Positions 46,887 to 48,631 of a DNA stretch of 48,631 nt are shown here, piece after piece. Source of the DNA: JBMOMT01 sp049324835 (GTDB taxonomy: Bacteria; Chloroflexota; Anaerolineae; CAYNKW01); contig JBMOMT010000063.1 of assembly GCA_049324835.1 (NCBI GenBank), positions 1-48,631 on the forward strand. The letters run 5' to 3'. Positions within the stretch are counted from its first letter, which is position 1, and each line of letters starts with the position of its first letter. The translations under genes and the position numbers were made by a program. Under the pieces are notes generated by a model that was not told where the DNA came from, searched no databases, and was given only the letters and a program-made list of their open reading frames with translations.

Positions 46887-48059
46887 ATGCACAAGAAACT
46901 CAGTATTGCCATCGTGTTGACCCTGGTGGTCAGCCTGTTGTTGGGTAGTGTGGCCATCGCCCAGGAGCCCAGCGGCGACTTTGGTGTCATCCAACGAGCC
47001 GCCGATGCCTACCTGACGTCGGCTACTCCGGTCATCACCGCCGACGCGCTCTATGCGCTGCTCAACGACGGCGATGCCAGCAACGATCCGTTCATCGTCA
47101 GCGTACGCAGCGCCGAACACTATGCCCTGGGCCACATCCCCGGCGCGGTCAACATCCCCTGGAAACAGATCGCCAAGGCAGAAAGCCTGGCCCAACTGCC
47201 CACCGACAAACAGATCGTGACCTATTGCTACACCGGCCACACCGGTCAGGTGGCAGCCACGGTGTTGGGCACCCTGGGCTACAACGTGGTCAACCTCAAG
47301 TTCGGTATGATGGGCTGGACCAAGAACGACGAGGTGTTGGCTATCACCCGCTTTGGCCCCACCACGGATCAGCGGGACTATCCGCTGGAGACGGAAGCCA
47401 ACGAGGCTACCGAGACCTACGATTTCCCGGTCATCGACACCGGCAAGGACGAGGTTGAGGACATCATCGCCGCCGCCGCCGATGCCTGGCTGGCCGAAGC
47501 CGCGCCGACCATCGCCGCCGACGCCCTCTTTGAATTGCTCAACGACGGCGACACGTCCAACGACCCGTTCATCCTGAGCGTACGCAGCGCCGAGCACTAT
47601 GCTCTGGGCCACATCCCCGGCGCGGTCAACATCTCTTTGAAGGAATTGGCCAAGCCAGAGAACCTGGCCAAGCTGCCCACCGACAAGCAGATCGTGACCT
47701 ACTGCTACACCGGTCACACCGGCCAGATGGCCACCACCGTGTTGAGCCTGTTGGGTTATGATGCCATCAACCTCAAGTACGGCATGATGGGCTGGACCGA
47801 GGACGACACGGTGCTGGCGACGGGCCGCTTCGACCCGGCCACCCAGCCGGATTATGCCTTCGAGGGCTCGTTGGCTCCGGCTGCCGAGGAAGAAACGACC
47901 ACCGAGGAAACCACCACAGAAGAAGCGACCCCTGAGGTGCTCCCTGTCACCGGTATGGATCCGGTCAGTGTGGCCCCCATCGGTCTGGTGATCTTTGGTG
48001 CGCTCTCTATGGGCATTGGCGCGGTTGGCTACGCCATCAACCGTCGTAAGGCCGCCTAA
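46887..48059 (+). CDS. Secreted tandem-rhodanese protein with C-terminal LPVTG sorting motif
   Basis: This 390-residue protein has a signal peptide (about 1-25, cleaved after AIA), two rhodanese domains (about 40-155 and 200-315), each with a catalytic Cys in VTYCYTGHTGQ, an acidic Thr/Glu linker (EETTTEETTTEEATPE), and a C-terminal LPVTG followed by a hydrophobic span and basic RRK tail. That is a class-A sortase-type signal or a C-terminal anchor. Both domains share nearly identical DNA (for example around 47098-47155 and 47578-47635), showing a recent duplication. Rhodaneses move sulfane sulfur; a link with the redox cluster is likely. AGGAGG is present before ATG 46887; 123 bp separate it from the cytochrome gene. 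Confidence 0.93.
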   Translation: MHKKLSIAIVLTLVVSLLLGSVAIAQEPSGDFGVIQRAADAYLTSATPVITADALYALLNDGDASNDPFIVSVRSAEHYALGHIPGAVNIPWKQIAKAESLAQLPTDKQIVTYCYTGHTGQVAATVLGTLGYNVVNLKFGMMGWTKNDEVLAITRFGPTTDQRDYPLETEANEATETYDFPVIDTGKDEVEDIIAAAADAWLAEAAPTIAADALFELLNDGDTSNDPFILSVRSAEHYALGHIPGAVNISLKELAKPENLAKLPTDKQIVTYCYTGHTGQMATTVLSLLGYDAINLKYGMMGWTEDDTVLATGRFDPATQPDYAFEGSLAPAAEEETTTEETTTEEATPEVLPVTGMDPVSVAPIGLVIFGALSMGIGAVGYAINRRKAA

Positions 48060-48061
48060 CT

Positions 48062-48202
48062 CTGCGTGAGCGCAGCCCACACGAGGCTTGCGCGGCAGAA
48101 AGGGTCTCTTTGGCTGGCGGGTGGAACTTACACCCGCCAGCCAGGGCCCAGATCGTTGGGTGCAGGTCTGTGACCGAGCAAAGCTGGGCCATAGACCTGC
48201 AC
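48062..48202 (+). other. Three tandem hairpins between the rhodanese and lipoprotein genes
   Basis: CTGCG-tgag-CGCAG (48062-48075), GGCTGGCGGGTG/CACCCGCCAGCC (48112-48123 with 48131-48142, 7-base loop, perfect 12 bp) and GTGCAGGTCT/AGACCTGCAC (48160-48169 with 48193-48202). None is followed by a T-run. They may be processing or stability elements, or Rho-type terminator structures. The rest of 48060-48277 shows nothing else. Confidence 0.6.
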
Positions 48203-48277
48203 TGAGCGAAAACGAGTTAACCCGGTGTCTATGAGTCACAATCGAAGTGACTTTTTATCCAAGATGGAGGAAACCCA

Positions 48278-48604
48278 ATGCTGAAACACCTCCCCAAGCT
48301 GCTCTTGATGAGCCTGCTGCTCCTTCTTGGCGGCCTGACCATCGGCTGTGTCGAAAACGAGCCTATTGAGCCGGTGCCGCCCACACCCACCACGGCTGCA
48401 GCCATCCAGCCCCAGCATCCCGAGATCGCGCCCACACCCACGCCTGGAACGCGAGACTTTCCACTGCCGGCGCCCACCCTGCTGCCGGTGGCGGCTCGAC
48501 CTGACAGCCAGAACTGCATCGACTGCCACACCGACGTGGAGAAAATCAAACTCAACGCCGAAGCGGTCGAGGTCGTCGAGTCGCAATCTGAAGGCGAAGG
48601 CTGA
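48278..48604 (+). CDS. Small lipoprotein with one CxxCH heme site
   Basis: This 108-residue protein has a lipoprotein signal peptide (lipobox LTIGC, Cys about 24), a proline/threonine-rich linker (PTPTTAAAIQP...PTPTPGT) and a short C-terminal part with a single CIDCH heme site and an acidic tail ending EGEG. The heme region is much shorter than an ordinary class I cytochrome and lacks a clear Met ligand. It may be a small electron carrier for the multiheme cytochrome and NrfD proteins upstream, or the first subunit of a following complex. The gene is complete within the window (TGA at 48602-48604). ATG 48278, with GGAGG upstream. Confidence 0.85.
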   Translation: MLKHLPKLLLMSLLLLLGGLTIGCVENEPIEPVPPTPTTAAAIQPQHPEIAPTPTPGTRDFPLPAPTLLPVAARPDSQNCIDCHTDVEKIKLNAEAVEVVESQSEGEG

Positions 48605-48631
48605 GGGGGCGACGTGCCTCCGTTGGAGGTA

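Noticed and set aside
46818..48239. 473-codon minus-strand frame opposite the rhodanese gene
   Set aside because: Shadow; it repeats because the sense gene contains two copies of one domain, and it has no family motif.

Overview
The window is GC-rich bacterial DNA, densely coded, with short intergenic gaps and textbook sigma70-type promoters (TTGACA-17-TATAAT). I infer a Chloroflexota (Anaerolineae-like) chromosome. The grounds are the style of its hybrid REC-kinases, a long coiled-coil insertion in RpoC, proline/threonine-rich lipoproteins, an LPxTG-type protein and the mix of anaerobic respiratory genes. No rRNA or tRNA was seen, so this placement is inference only.

Layout. 1-4.1 kb: the end of an XdhC-type molybdoenzyme maturation gene, then two-component genes (a cache/HAMP kinase, a receiver-kinase hybrid and a lone receiver). 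4.1-9.7 kb (minus strand): a respiratory formate dehydrogenase operon. Its catalytic subunit FdhA is a selenoprotein, read through an in-frame TGA at 8155-8157. It has a perfect-consensus promoter, a ~260-nt structured leader and a possible small ORF overlapping the fdhA start; a GntR/FCD regulator lies upstream. 9.8-18.8 kb (minus): a Clp1/Grc3-like kinase, an S9 peptidase, RecD2, a thioesterase, a class I aminotransferase with an attenuator-like leader, a hybrid kinase whose H-box His is Gln, and a receiver.

19-28 kb (plus): a lipoprotein gene, then a tightly overlapping six-gene operon (DHDPS-like aldolase, OYE-type flavoenzyme, ThuA-like, Gfo/Idh/MocA, GPH symporter, unknown 667-aa protein). 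It looks like a pathway for uptake and catabolism of an unidentified glycoside or uronide. 28-32.3 kb: a full-length LeuA-like protein whose catalytic residues are replaced, an RNB exoribonuclease and a LysE exporter. 32.4-40.9 kb: a promoter/palindrome/terminator leader, a degenerate tyrosine recombinase, rpoC without rpoB, gyrA, and a zinc-ribbon cold-shock protein.

40.9-48.6 kb: a queuosine-mannosyltransferase-like glycosyltransferase and a PadR-DUF4388 regulator. The regulator is divergent from an exported redox cluster: Tat Fe-S protein, NrfD-type membrane protein, 13-heme cytochrome c, tandem rhodanese with a C-terminal LPVTG sorting signal, and a one-heme lipoprotein. No molybdopterin catalytic subunit is present there.

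Two complete copies of a ~150-bp MITE (GTAAC...GTTAC ends, perfect 8-bp target duplications) and one solo end lie in the window. Both full copies sit in 5' leaders, just downstream of sigma70 promoters, in the same orientation as the gene that follows.
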